From Bosea sp. 685 (GTDB taxonomy: Bacteria; Pseudomonadota; Alphaproteobacteria; Rhizobiales; Beijerinckiaceae): a DNA stretch of 64,000 nt. This document shows, piece after piece, positions 1 to 8,131 of the stretch. The stretch lies in NCBI RefSeq assembly GCF_031884435.1, contig NZ_CP134779.1, positions 3,286,001 to 3,350,000 of the forward strand. The letters run 5' to 3'. The notes under the pieces were generated by a model. It ran no database searches. It saw nothing but the letters and a program-made list of their open reading frames with translations, and was not told the DNA's origin. Position 1 is the first letter of the stretch. Every line of letters begins with the position of its first letter. A program made the translations under genes and the position numbers.

Positions 1-584
1 AGGTGGCGGAGCCCCTGCTCAATTACGACCGGCTCTCGGGACAGGCCCTGCAGCGACGCGTGGCGGAGCTGTTCGACCGTGTGCGCCTGCCCGCCGGCTT
101 CATCGAGCTTTACCCGCACGAGCTTTCGGGCGGCCAGCGTCAGCGCATCGCCATCGCCCGTGCGCTTGCGCTCAACCCGAAGCTGATCATCGCCGACGAG
201 GCGGTATCGGCGCTGGATGTCTCGGTGCAGGCGCAGGTGCTGAACCTGCTCATGGAGCTGCAGGCGGATCTGGGAATTTCGTGCCTGTTCATCAGCCACG
301 ACATGTCCGTCGTCGAGCGGATCAGCCATCGCGTCGCGGTGATGTATCTCGGCCGGATCGTCGAGATCGGCCCGCGCGCCGCAATCTTCGAGACCCCGCA
401 GCACCCCTATACAAGGGCGCTTCTGTCGGCGGTTCCGATCGCCGATCCGACGCGACGGGCGACGCGCAGCGTGACCGGCCACCCGGTCCTAAGTTCGCCC
501 ATCCATCCCGCCGATCACGTTCCCGCGCCGTCGCGATATACCGAAGTCGCGCCTGACCATCTGGTGCTCGACCCGACGCAATAG
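1..584 (+). CDS. Oligopeptide/dipeptide ABC transporter ATP-binding protein, 3' part only
   Basis: This is the C-terminal part of an ABC ATPase whose beginning, including the Walker A loop, lies left of the window. Visible are the signature [15 protein letters not shown], Walker [15 protein letters not shown] with its D-loop, and the H-loop ISHDMSVV. The tail [29 protein letters not shown] is the oligopeptide/dipeptide (OppF/DppF) type, so the protein should energise import of peptides or similar solutes at the inner membrane. The partner permeases are outside the window. It converges on the minus-strand gene ending at 754. The family call is secure; the substrate is unknown. Confidence 0.9.
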   Translation, partial: VAEPLLNYDRLSGQALQRRVAELFDRVRLPAGFIELYPHELSGGQRQRIAIARALALNPKLIIADEAVSALDVSVQAQVLNLLMELQADLGISCLFISHDMSVVERISHRVAVMYLGRIVEIGPRAAIFETPQHPYTRALLSAVPIADPTRRATRSVTGHPVLSSPIHPADHVPAPSRYTEVAPDHLVLDPTQ

Positions 585-591
585 GCGCTTG

Positions 592-632
592 GAGCGTTTT
601 CGAGCGAAGTAAGGCCGGTTCGCGTGAAGAAT
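592..632 (+). repeat. Dispersed palindromic repeat, family B, truncated copy
   Basis: The stretch GAGCGTTTTCGAGCGAAGT followed by GGCCGGTTCGCGTGAAGA matches three other places in the window (15307, and inverted at 49674 and 58623). It lies just after the ABC ATPase stop codon. It is probably a decayed intergenic repeat of the kind common in Hyphomicrobiales. No function can be read from it. Confidence 0.6.
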
Positions 633-753
633 GAGCCGTCCTACGACATGATCCGCAGGCACTCGACGATAAGCTATCTCAGCCCAGTCGCGTTCGAAAA
701 GAAGGTCGCAATAGCTCAACTCACCGTCCACGGAACCGGCAGCAGGCCAGGTA

Positions 754-1140
754 TCAGTTTTCGGCGTGATAGACCTTCGAGACGATCGCCCAGCGTCCGC
801 CCGCCTTGGCGAGACAGAGGTCGTTGACATAAGTCCGCGGCGGGAACGCATCGCGTACCCGCGCATGGGCGGTATCGCCAGATGTCACCGTCAGTTCCAG
901 CACCTCGGCCAGTTGCGCCGCCCCGCTATCGGCAGGCGCCGCCCGGCCGCGGCAACGCTCCATGTAGGGCTCATAGTCGATGGTCGTCACCTTGCCGGCC
1001 GTCACCGTGAAGAGCCTCGCCTCGGGATGGAAGGCGCGGGCGAACTGATCCATCCGCCCATAGTAAAGCCCGTCGAAATAGTCCGTGAGCACCGCGCGGA
1101 TCGCGGCCTCATCCGCCGCTGCGTCGATCGCCTTGGTCAT
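754..1140 (-). CDS. NTF2-like (SnoaL/lumazine-binding type) protein
   Basis: A 128-residue protein with the cone-shaped NTF2-like fold pattern: an N-terminal helix (DEAAIRAVLTDYFDGLYYGRMDQFARAFHP), a central strand region (LFTVTAGKVTTIDYEPYMERC), and a C-terminal sheet ending in GGRWAIVSKVYHAEN. Such proteins are small-ligand binders or lyase/isomerase-like enzymes, often encoded in catabolic operons with no known reaction. It is the last gene of the long minus-strand cluster, 32 bases after the class III aminotransferase, so it probably acts on an intermediate of the same pathway. The fold is confident; the role is unknown. Confidence 0.75.
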   Translation of the reverse strand: MTKAIDAAADEAAIRAVLTDYFDGLYYGRMDQFARAFHPEARLFTVTAGKVTTIDYEPYMERCRGRAAPADSGAAQLAEVLELTVTSGDTAHARVRDAFPPRTYVNDLCLAKAGGRWAIVSKVYHAEN

Positions 1141-1172
1141 CGCAAGTCTCCTCGTCAGCGCAAGTTTCCTGG

Positions 1173-2477
1173 TCAGCCCGCTTTGCGTTCGTATTCGGCA
1201 TCGGCGACCAGCAGGGCCTCGTCCAGCGCATCGAGGATCTGGTCCATATCACTGTCCGAAACGATCAACGGCGGAGCCAGGAAGAGCGAGGTCTCTTCGC
1301 CCGAGGTTCCAATGACGACCCCGAGATCGAAGGCCTTCGTCGAGACCCGCGAGGCCAGCGGGACGTCGGCCGTATCGGCGCGCCAGTCTTTCCAGTGCGG
1401 GCCATGCAGCTCGATGGTCCAGTGCATGCCGCGACCGTCGATGCGCGACACGGAGGGGTGCTTCTGCGCGATCCTCAGCAGGCGCTGGCCGATGCGGCCT
1501 CCGAGTTCCGCGGCGCGGGCGAGCAGCTTGTCACGCTCGAGTACGCGCAGATAAGTGCGCACCCCCGCCATGGCGATGGGGTGGCCGCGGAAGGTCGAAT
1601 AGGCCTGCCAGGCGCCGCCACCCAGCCGCTCGACCATCTCCTTCGACAGGATGACGGCACCGATCGGCGAAGCTCCACCGGCCAGCGCCTTGCCCATGGT
1701 CACGATGTCCGGCCGGGTCTGGCCTCCCTGGAAGGCAAACCAGCGGCCGGAGCGGCCGGCCCCGGTCACCACCTCGTCGGCGATCCACAGCGAGCCCGCG
1801 GACTTTGCGGAATTGGCCACCATGTCCTGATAGGCGCCGTCGTGATAGATGCCGCCCTGGCTGTAGTCGATGATCGTGGCAGCGGTCCCGTCGAGCTTGG
1901 CGCGGATTTCGTCGGGGCTCTCAGCGGCCAGGTCGTAGACGCGCTCCCCCCAGAGCGAGCCCATCGGCGCCGCGATGACCCTGACCTGGGTCGTCGGCGC
2001 GGTCGGCAGGACGCCACCTGTCAGACGGGAAATCCCGCCATGCCAATGCGGCTGCACCGTCACGTCTCGGGACAGGCCGGTGAGCCCGTGATAGGAGCGC
2101 TCGCGCGTAGCGATCGGCGCGCGGCCCGTCACCGCCTGGGCCAGCGATAGGGCAAGATCGTTGATCTCGCTGCCCGAGAGCCCGAAGCGCACCGCACCGA
2201 TCCACTCCTTCTCATCGGCGAAGGCGGTGTCGATCAGCTCCTCGGCCGCGAGCTCGCGGTCGCGATAGGCCCAGCCCTCGCTGACGGCGGGATGGCCCGC
2301 CGCGCTCCGGACGGCTTCAACCATATCGGGATGGGCATGGCCGAGCACACCTGCCGTGTTCGACCCGTCGAGCACGAAGCGGCCGTCCGACAATTCGAAC
2401 CAGGCGCCCTTGCCTCCCACCACTTCGACGACGGTGTCCGAGCCTGCATTGAGCCCTGTGCTGAGCAGTCGCTTCAT
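1173..2477 (-). CDS. Class III PLP-dependent aminotransferase (glutamate-1-semialdehyde aminomutase-like)
   Basis: A 434-residue fold-type I PLP enzyme. The motif LWIADEVVTGAGRSG carries the conserved Asp that contacts the pyridine nitrogen. Lys263 in DIVTMGKALAGGASPIGAV is the Schiff-base lysine. The N-terminus (DGSNTAGVLGHAHPDMVEAV) matches the GSA-aminomutase/omega-transaminase branch. It is not likely to be HemL, because it sits deep in a catabolic operon between an enoyl-CoA hydratase and an NTF2-like protein. It probably moves an amino group to or from a pathway intermediate. The start is the ATG at 2477. Confidence 0.88.
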   Translation of the reverse strand: MKRLLSTGLNAGSDTVVEVVGGKGAWFELSDGRFVLDGSNTAGVLGHAHPDMVEAVRSAAGHPAVSEGWAYRDRELAAEELIDTAFADEKEWIGAVRFGLSGSEINDLALSLAQAVTGRAPIATRERSYHGLTGLSRDVTVQPHWHGGISRLTGGVLPTAPTTQVRVIAAPMGSLWGERVYDLAAESPDEIRAKLDGTAATIIDYSQGGIYHDGAYQDMVANSAKSAGSLWIADEVVTGAGRSGRWFAFQGGQTRPDIVTMGKALAGGASPIGAVILSKEMVERLGGGAWQAYSTFRGHPIAMAGVRTYLRVLERDKLLARAAELGGRIGQRLLRIAQKHPSVSRIDGRGMHWTIELHGPHWKDWRADTADVPLASRVSTKAFDLGVVIGTSGEETSLFLAPPLIVSDSDMDQILDALDEALLVADAEYERKAG

Positions 2478-2539
2478 CCACGCAATCCTTTCAACTGATC
2501 CGCTTGCCTTCCAACTGATCCGCTTGTCGCCGACGGGCC

Positions 2540-3691
2540 TCAGCCTGCCGCCGCCTGTTCCAGAATGTCGCGATCGGCCGCCTCGACAGCAGCCAGACGC
2601 CGCTCGTCTTCGGCCGCCAGCGGGCCGAGGCCGCCTGTCGCAATGAACCGCAGAACGCCACCCTGCTCGGCCGGGAAACCCGCCTCGACCGATGCGACAT
2701 TCGCCGCTGCGGCGGAAAGCACCGCGCTCGCCCGCAATTGCCCGAGTGCGGCGCGCGCCTGCGCCTCTGGTGAGGGACCCGTCTCTCGCAGACGCTCAGT
2801 GAAGGCTGCACTCCAGGCCGGGTCGGCTGGGCGACGGCGCAGCGTGTTGCGATCCACGAACCGGAGCCCGATCAGGGCCCGCGCGGCGGGCGAGGTCGCG
2901 CAGCGGGCGAAGAGCTCGGATTCGATCGCCGCCCCATCGTCGAACACCGCAGAGGCAATGGCGCCGATCGCATCGAGCGCAAGACGCGCAGCCTGCGTGT
3001 CGGCGATCGGCCCGTCATGGCGCTCGCAATCCGGCGGCCGATGCCCGGGACGGTCCCAGGGCGCAACCGGCGCGGGGTTTGCGGCAATGAACGCCATCGC
3101 TCGTTCGACGAGCGCGGCGCGATCGGGCGCAAGCCCGTCGATCAAGCCCTCGGCCATGGCAGCCGACGGCGTCTGCAGAAGCCCCTGCGCGATCAGCCTC
3201 CCTGCGGCCCGTGCGCCGAGCCAATGCGGCAGACGCTGAAGCCCGCCGCCGCCGGGCACGAGCCCCAGGGCCACCTCCGGCAGGCCGAGCCGGATCGCGT
3301 CTCCCGGCAGGCTAAAGCGCGCATGGCAGGCAAGCGCGAGCTCCCAGCCTCCGCCCGCCGCCGTGCCCTCGATCAGCGCCACGACCGGACAGCCCAGCTT
3401 CTCGACGCGGCGAAACAGCGCCTTCAGGCGTTGGCTGTCGGCGAAGCTGTCATCACCGCCGCGACCGGCCTCGCCCATCATTTCGGCGATGTCGCCACCT
3501 GTACCGAAGGACGCCTTGGCGGAGAGAAGGATCAGTCCGCGCGGCATGGCATGGGTTGCGCCGATCCGGTCGAGCAGCGCGCCGAACGCGTCCTTGAACT
3601 GCGCCGTGGTGCGGTTGGCCCGTCCGGACGGGTCGTCCAGCGTGACCAGCAGGACGCCGTTTTCTTCGGCCAGGCGAAGATAGTCGCTCAT
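2540..3691 (-). CDS. Enoyl-CoA hydratase/isomerase with long C-terminal extension
   Basis: A 383-residue crotonase-fold protein. Residues ~10-200 carry the crotonase core: the oxyanion-hole stretch ILLSAKASFGTGGDI and the segment IEGTAAGGGWELALACHARF, followed by GLPEVALGLVPGGGG. The last ~150 residues (including ARALIGLRFVDRN) resemble the region after the hydratase domain in FadJ/FadB-type multifunctional enzymes, but no NAD-binding dehydrogenase domain follows. It probably hydrates or isomerises an unsaturated acyl-CoA made by the dehydrogenases upstream. It begins a sub-operon with its own candidate operator at 3834-3850. The true substrate is unknown. Confidence 0.85.
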   Translation of the reverse strand: MSDYLRLAEENGVLLVTLDDPSGRANRTTAQFKDAFGALLDRIGATHAMPRGLILLSAKASFGTGGDIAEMMGEAGRGGDDSFADSQRLKALFRRVEKLGCPVVALIEGTAAGGGWELALACHARFSLPGDAIRLGLPEVALGLVPGGGGLQRLPHWLGARAAGRLIAQGLLQTPSAAMAEGLIDGLAPDRAALVERAMAFIAANPAPVAPWDRPGHRPPDCERHDGPIADTQAARLALDAIGAIASAVFDDGAAIESELFARCATSPAARALIGLRFVDRNTLRRRPADPAWSAAFTERLRETGPSPEAQARAALGQLRASAVLSAAAANVASVEAGFPAEQGGVLRFIATGGLGPLAAEDERRLAAVEAADRDILEQAAAG

Positions 3692-3833
3692 GGCGCCCTA
3701 CCCTGCCGGCAGGGCGGATTCGGCCGGGATCGGATCAGCTTCGACATCGGTGCGACAGGACAGGGCACGGGTAGCCCGAGACGGGGCTGGTTCGGCTGAC
3801 AGTGTGCCGACACATTCCGATTTGCGCAATCAT

Positions 3834-3850
3834 TTTCCGAAATTAGAAAA
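3834..3850. promoter_or_regulatory. Candidate IclR operator upstream of the enoyl-CoA hydratase gene
   Basis: TTTCCGAAATTAGAAAA matches the perfect palindrome at 4693-4709 at 15 of 17 positions. It lies about 145 bases upstream of the start at 3691 and just downstream of the regulator gene. A second half-site-like ATTCCGAT lies about 20 bases further from the IclR gene, near 3814. This suggests that the sub-operon 3691-754 is controlled by the neighbouring IclR protein. Confidence 0.45.
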
Positions 3851-3917
3851 TCTTGGCAACTCGACAGCCGCGCCCGATGCCGCCCCGGAATCGATCTCCG
3901 CGTTCCGCCACCAGGAG

Positions 3918-4691
3918 CTAAGCGCCGCGCAGCACACGCGAGAGTTTTTGCCCCGCATTGATAAGGGCCGTCTCGATGGCGGCTGGCTTGACCTGCCCGA
4001 AGCGTTCCTTCAGCCCGAAGACCGCCACCGCATAGGGCTCGCCCGTCTGCGGATCGCGGATCGCCGTCGCATAGGACAGGATGCCCGGGTCGAATTCGTT
4101 GTCGCAGATTGCGATGTGGCGGGCGCGGGCCGTGGCGATATCGGCGCGGATCGCCGCCTCGTCGGTCCGTGTCGCTGGCGTATAGGCGTGGCGCTTCAGC
4201 ATCAGGTAACGAGCGATGAAAGGCTCGTCCTGCAGCGCCAGCAGGATCTTGCCCGACGCCGCCGCATAAAGCGGCATGTCGCGCCCGGGCTGAGCATAGG
4301 CCTGGCCGCTGACATCGGGCAGAGCGGTCTCCACGAGCTGGACATGGCTGCCGTCGAGCCGCGCCAGAAACGCCGTCTCGCCGAACCGCTCGGCCAGCTC
4401 GCACAAGATCGGCTCGGCGAGGACAGCAACGTCCCGGCCCTGCGACAGGCGGCCTGCGAGCCGATGCATTCGCTGGCCGATGACGAAGGTCTTGCCCGAG
4501 GCCTTCTGGACGAGACCCAGAGCAGTGAGCGAGGCGAGCTGGCGATGCGCCGTGGTGACGCCGAGCCCGGCGGCCGCTGCGATCTCGGTCAAGGTCATGG
4601 CTTCGGGAGCGGCGGCGAGAATCTCGACGATTCTGAAGGCCCGGCCCAGCGGCGTTTCGTCCTGATCCTCCAACGCGCCCCACTCCGGCAT
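3918..4691 (-). CDS. IclR-family transcriptional regulator (cluster regulator 1)
   Basis: A 257-residue IclR protein. The N-terminal winged helix spans ~15-75 (MTLTEIAAAAGLGVTTAHRQLASLTALGLV). The C-terminal effector-binding domain follows (ASGKILLAL, then RYLMLKRHAYTPAT and AICDNEFDPGILSYATAI). I chose ATG 4691 over an upstream TTG at 4739 because it gives the usual family length and leaves a perfect 8-1-8 palindrome just before the start codon, as expected for autoregulation. The gene is embedded in the catabolic cluster, 69 bases after the MaoC gene. The effector is probably a pathway acid or CoA ester. Confidence 0.9.
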   Translation of the reverse strand: MPEWGALEDQDETPLGRAFRIVEILAAAPEAMTLTEIAAAAGLGVTTAHRQLASLTALGLVQKASGKTFVIGQRMHRLAGRLSQGRDVAVLAEPILCELAERFGETAFLARLDGSHVQLVETALPDVSGQAYAQPGRDMPLYAAASGKILLALQDEPFIARYLMLKRHAYTPATRTDEAAIRADIATARARHIAICDNEFDPGILSYATAIRDPQTGEPYAVAVFGLKERFGQVKPAAIETALINAGQKLSRVLRGA

Positions 4692-4692
4692 G

Positions 4693-4709
4693 TTTCCGAA
4701 ATTCGGAAA
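4693..4709. promoter_or_regulatory. Perfect palindrome at the iclR start, likely autoregulatory operator
   Basis: TTTCCGAAATTCGGAAA is a perfect inverted repeat (8 + 1 + 8) immediately upstream of the start codon at 4691. IclR proteins typically bind palindromes of about this size near their own promoters. Related sequences occur upstream of the enoyl-CoA hydratase gene (3834) and of hyuA (18457). Confidence 0.6.
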
Positions 4710-4760
4710 AGCCGTAGGCGCGGCCGTCCGCCCTGTCAATCGTCGGCGGGCGCTGCAGGC

Positions 4761-5219
4761 TCATGCGCGGTCGGGCCGATTCAGCAGGAAGACGACATGC
4801 TCACCGGTTACCACCTCGGTTCCATCAGCCTTGAGCAGCGTTCCCCGCTCGGTCGCGAGCCCGCGGCCCGGCGTCCTGGTCGCGCGTTTCGAGACGAGTT
4901 CGAGGCGCAGACGGACCCGCTCGCCGGGATAGAGCGGAGCCAGGAAACGGACATCGGTCCAGGACAGGGAGGCCGTCACCGAGCGGTCGAAGACGCCGAT
5001 CTGCGCCTTCAACCCCTCGACCAGCGCCAGTGAGAAGAGCCCGTGGCAGATGCGCCCTAGAAACCCGGCGGCGCGCGCGAAATCCTCGTCCATATGGACG
5101 GGGTGATTTTCCCCGGTCAGCGCCGCCCAGCGATCGATGTCCGCAACGGTGATCAGCCGCTCGGGCGAGGTGAGCACGGCGCCGGACTCGAAATCCTCGA
5201 ACCAGATCTGGTCGGTCAT
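4761..5219 (-). CDS. MaoC-family hotdog dehydratase
   Basis: A 152-residue single-hotdog protein. It has the hydratase-2 motif DRWAALTGENHPVHMDEDFARAAGFLGRICHG, in which the Asp-x4-His pair is the catalytic dyad of (R)-specific enoyl-CoA hydratases, followed by the strand segment YPGERVRLRLELVSKRAT. It should add or remove water at the 2,3-position of an acyl-CoA. Its start codon overlaps the stop of the upstream acyl-CoA synthetase gene, so the two are translationally coupled. A role in oxidising the ligase product is likely. Confidence 0.9.
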   Translation of the reverse strand: MTDQIWFEDFESGAVLTSPERLITVADIDRWAALTGENHPVHMDEDFARAAGFLGRICHGLFSLALVEGLKAQIGVFDRSVTASLSWTDVRFLAPLYPGERVRLRLELVSKRATRTPGRGLATERGTLLKADGTEVVTGEHVVFLLNRPDRA

Positions 5220-6898
5220 GCGCGTGTCTCCTCGCCGGCCGCCTCTTCCTCCTGCAGCTTACGCCAGTCGATCTTGTTCGAACCGGTGCGGGGCAGCGCG
5301 TCCCGGAACTCGACGAAGCGCGGCAGTTTGTAGGCGGCCATGACGGTGCGGGCGAACGCGATGACATCCTCCTCGCTGACCTTGCCACGCGCCTCCTTGC
5401 GCAGGGTGACGAAGGCTTTGACGCTCTCGCCGCGCCTTGGGTCGTTCACCGCGATGACCGCGCATTCCTGGATGTCGCCATGGCGGTAAAGCAGCATCTC
5501 GCATTCGGCGGGCCAGACCTTGTAGCCCGCGACATTGATCATCCGCTTCAGCCGGTCCGACAGGAAATAATAGTCCTCGGCGTCGCGCCACCCCATGTCG
5601 CCCGTGCGCAGCCAGCGCCGCCCGCCGATCTCGACGAATATGTCCTGATCGGCTTGCGGGTTGCGCCAATAGCCCTGCATGATCTGCGGACCGGAGATCA
5701 GGATCTCCCCGACCTCGCCCACCGGCAGCTCCGTGACGCCGCCGGGTTCGACGACCATCGACAGCGTCTCGAAGACGGGAATACCGAGGCATTGCGGCTT
5801 CGGGTGGCGCACCGGGTTGATATGCGTGGCTGAAAGCGTCTCCGAAAGCCCGTAGCCCTCGCAGAAGCGCAGACCGTAGCGGGCCTGCAATTGCTCGGCG
5901 AGCGCCGAGGGCATGGAGGATCCACCACCGGTCAGTACCGTGATCCTGTCGAAGGCGCGGTCGTCGAACGAATCCGAGGCCATCACATCGACGATCATCG
6001 TCGGCGCCGCGCTCCAGAAGGTCACACCGTGACGAAGGAAGAGCGGCGAGATCAGGTCGCGGTTCCAGCGGGTCATCAGCACCAGCGTCGCGCCGGCCGA
6101 GAGACCCGACGACATCGATGCCTGCATGCCCGCGACATGGAAGAGCGGCATGAAGGCCGTCATCACGCTGTCTGGCGTGATCCCGTACCATTTCGCCTGG
6201 AGAGACCCCGTGAAGACCAGGGAGCGATGCGGATGGCGGCAGGCCTTGGGCCGTCCGGTCGTGCCAGAGGTGTAGGGCATCACCGCGAGGTCATCGAGCG
6301 TGCCGGTCATCGGGCCTGCATTGCGCGTCTCGGCGATGGCTGCGGTCCAGGGCGTGAACCCGGGCGGCAGATCGGTTCGCGGACGCAACATCACCTCGGG
6401 CAGCGGATCGTTGCAGCGCGCCGGCAACGCATCGGCGTAGCGGGCGACGATGGCATGGTCGAGAAGGTGGGGCATCAGCGGCGCGAAGCGGTCGAGCAGC
6501 TCGTCGCCGAGAATGGCGGTGCGCGCGCCGCTGTCGGTGAGATAATGCTCGATCTCGACGCTCGTGTTCATCGGATTGACCGGCACCACGACCGCATCGG
6601 CTCGCAAGATCGCCTGGAAGGCGATGATGTAATGCGGCGAATTCTGCAGATCGACCAGCACGCGGTCGCCTTTGCGCACGCCGCAGACATGGCGCAGATG
6701 GCCGGCCAGCGCCTCGGCCTGCGCCAGCACCTCGCCATAGGCGATCATCGCTCCGTAATAGAGGATGGCCGGATGCGAAGGATCGCGCGCCGCCGAACGG
6801 GCGAGCATGCCGAAGGCGTTGCCTTCGGGCAGGGGCAGATGGAAGTCGAACTCCTCCGGCCAACGCGACGAACGTGAACGAAGCGGCTGCTCGGGCAT
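5216..6898 (-). CDS. AMP-forming acyl-CoA synthetase
   Basis: A 560-residue ANL-superfamily ligase. It shows the P-loop YTSGTTGRPKACRH, the A5 region EGYGLSET, the hinge-region GDMGW, and the C-terminal lysine motif PRTGSNKIDW. It activates a carboxylic acid with ATP and CoA through an acyl-adenylate. It is the only CoA ligase in this cluster, so it is probably the entry step into the acyl-CoA phase of the pathway. It lies 3 bases after the M20 hydrolase and overlaps the MaoC start. Its relatives include medium- and long-chain fatty acid ligases; the sequence does not fix the true acid. Confidence 0.92.
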   Translation of the reverse strand: MPEQPLRSRSSRWPEEFDFHLPLPEGNAFGMLARSAARDPSHPAILYYGAMIAYGEVLAQAEALAGHLRHVCGVRKGDRVLVDLQNSPHYIIAFQAILRADAVVVPVNPMNTSVEIEHYLTDSGARTAILGDELLDRFAPLMPHLLDHAIVARYADALPARCNDPLPEVMLRPRTDLPPGFTPWTAAIAETRNAGPMTGTLDDLAVMPYTSGTTGRPKACRHPHRSLVFTGSLQAKWYGITPDSVMTAFMPLFHVAGMQASMSSGLSAGATLVLMTRWNRDLISPLFLRHGVTFWSAAPTMIVDVMASDSFDDRAFDRITVLTGGGSSMPSALAEQLQARYGLRFCEGYGLSETLSATHINPVRHPKPQCLGIPVFETLSMVVEPGGVTELPVGEVGEILISGPQIMQGYWRNPQADQDIFVEIGGRRWLRTGDMGWRDAEDYYFLSDRLKRMINVAGYKVWPAECEMLLYRHGDIQECAVIAVNDPRRGESVKAFVTLRKEARGKVSEEDVIAFARTVMAAYKLPRFVEFRDALPRTGSNKIDWRKLQEEEAAGEETRA

Positions 6899-6901
6899 GG
6901 T

Positions 6902-8131
6902 TCAGTCTCGGATCGCGCGGGATTGCAGCAGATTGGCGGCTGCATGGCTCAGCACCTCGGCGGCCGCCGCGATCGGCGGCCAGTCCGTATGCTCGTCGGG
7001 CGCGTGGCTGACGCCGCCGCGCGACGGCACGAACAGCATGCCTGCCGGCAGATGCCGCCCCACCACGCCGGCGTCATGATTGGCGCCCGAGAGCAGGCGG
7101 CAAGAGGCGTGTCCGCAGTCGACTGCTGCCGCCTCGAACGCAGCGATCAGCGTCGCGCTCATCGCAACCGGCGCCGAGGCGTAGGCCTGCTTGACCGAGA
7201 CACTTGTCCTGGTCGCAACCGCCGCGTCGTCGGCGAGAGCGGCGACCCTGCCGGCCAGCCTGTCCAGCCTGCCGTTATCGGCATCGCGGATCTCCAGCGA
7301 CAGGCGCGCCTCGCCGGGAACGACGTTGCCCTGGTTTGGGGTGATGCGCACGATGCCGATGGTGCCGCGCGCGCCCTCGCCTTCGCTGTGGATCATCTCA
7401 TTGAACGCGACGGCAAAGCGGGCTGCGGCCTGAAACGCATCACGCCGTCCGTCCATCGGCACGGTGCCGGCATGGCCTGCAACGCCGGTAAAGCGCAAAG
7501 ACAGCCGGCGCTGTCCGGCGATGGCGGTGACGACGCCGAGCGGCAGTCCGGCAGCCTCGAGCACAGGCCCCTGTTCGATATGGACTTCGAGCCAGGCGGC
7601 GATGCCCGAGAGGTCGCGTGCCGCAGCGCGTGGCCCGTCCGGGCGATACCCGACCGCAGCCATGGCATCGGCCAGCAAGACTCCCTCGCCGTCGCGCAGC
7701 CGTTCCAAGCCCGCCTCGTCCAGCTCCCCCGTCATCGCCCGCGATCCCGTGAACGGGCCGAACCGTCCCTCCTCATCGCGGAACGCGATGATCTCAAGCG
7801 GCCTGGGGCCGGGCGCGATCCGCCTTGCGGCCTCGAGCGCGACCAGCACACCGAGCGCCCCGTCATAGAGCCCGCCATTGCGCACCGTATCGAGATGAGA
7901 GCCCATTGCGATCGCCGGCAGATCCTCGCTGCCCTCGCGGCGGGCGATGCTGTTGCCGAAGGCGTCCTGCCGGACAGACAGCCCCGCCGCCCGGGCGCGG
8001 TCGGCGAACCAGTCATGTGCCGCCTGTTCCTGCGGACTCCAGCCGGGGCGCGACCAGCCGCCCGCGGGATCGCGGCCGATGCCAGCCAGCGCCTCGAAAT
8101 CGGCGCGGAGCGCTACGTCTGGTCCCGTCAT
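6902..8131 (-). CDS. M20-family N-carbamoyl-amino acid / allantoate-type amidohydrolase
   Basis: A 409-residue Zn-dependent hydrolase of the AllC/HyuC/beta-ureidopropionase group. Metal-site motifs are MGSHLDTVRNGGLYDGALG (His, Asp), FRDEEGRFG (Glu pair) and WLEVHIEQGPVLE. The dimerisation-lid region is VAGHAGTVPMDGRRDA, and the end is SGANHDAGVVGR then GGVSHAPDEHTD. Family members hydrolyse N-carbamoyl compounds to amino acid, CO2 and ammonia. Its ATG overlaps the stop of the hydantoinase gene, so the pair is the classic ring-opening then decarbamoylation module for cyclic ureides. The exact substrate is not determinable. Confidence 0.9.
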   Translation of the reverse strand: MTGPDVALRADFEALAGIGRDPAGGWSRPGWSPQEQAAHDWFADRARAAGLSVRQDAFGNSIARREGSEDLPAIAMGSHLDTVRNGGLYDGALGVLVALEAARRIAPGPRPLEIIAFRDEEGRFGPFTGSRAMTGELDEAGLERLRDGEGVLLADAMAAVGYRPDGPRAAARDLSGIAAWLEVHIEQGPVLEAAGLPLGVVTAIAGQRRLSLRFTGVAGHAGTVPMDGRRDAFQAAARFAVAFNEMIHSEGEGARGTIGIVRITPNQGNVVPGEARLSLEIRDADNGRLDRLAGRVAALADDAAVATRTSVSVKQAYASAPVAMSATLIAAFEAAAVDCGHASCRLLSGANHDAGVVGRHLPAGMLFVPSRGGVSHAPDEHTDWPPIAAAAEVLSHAAANLLQSRAIRD

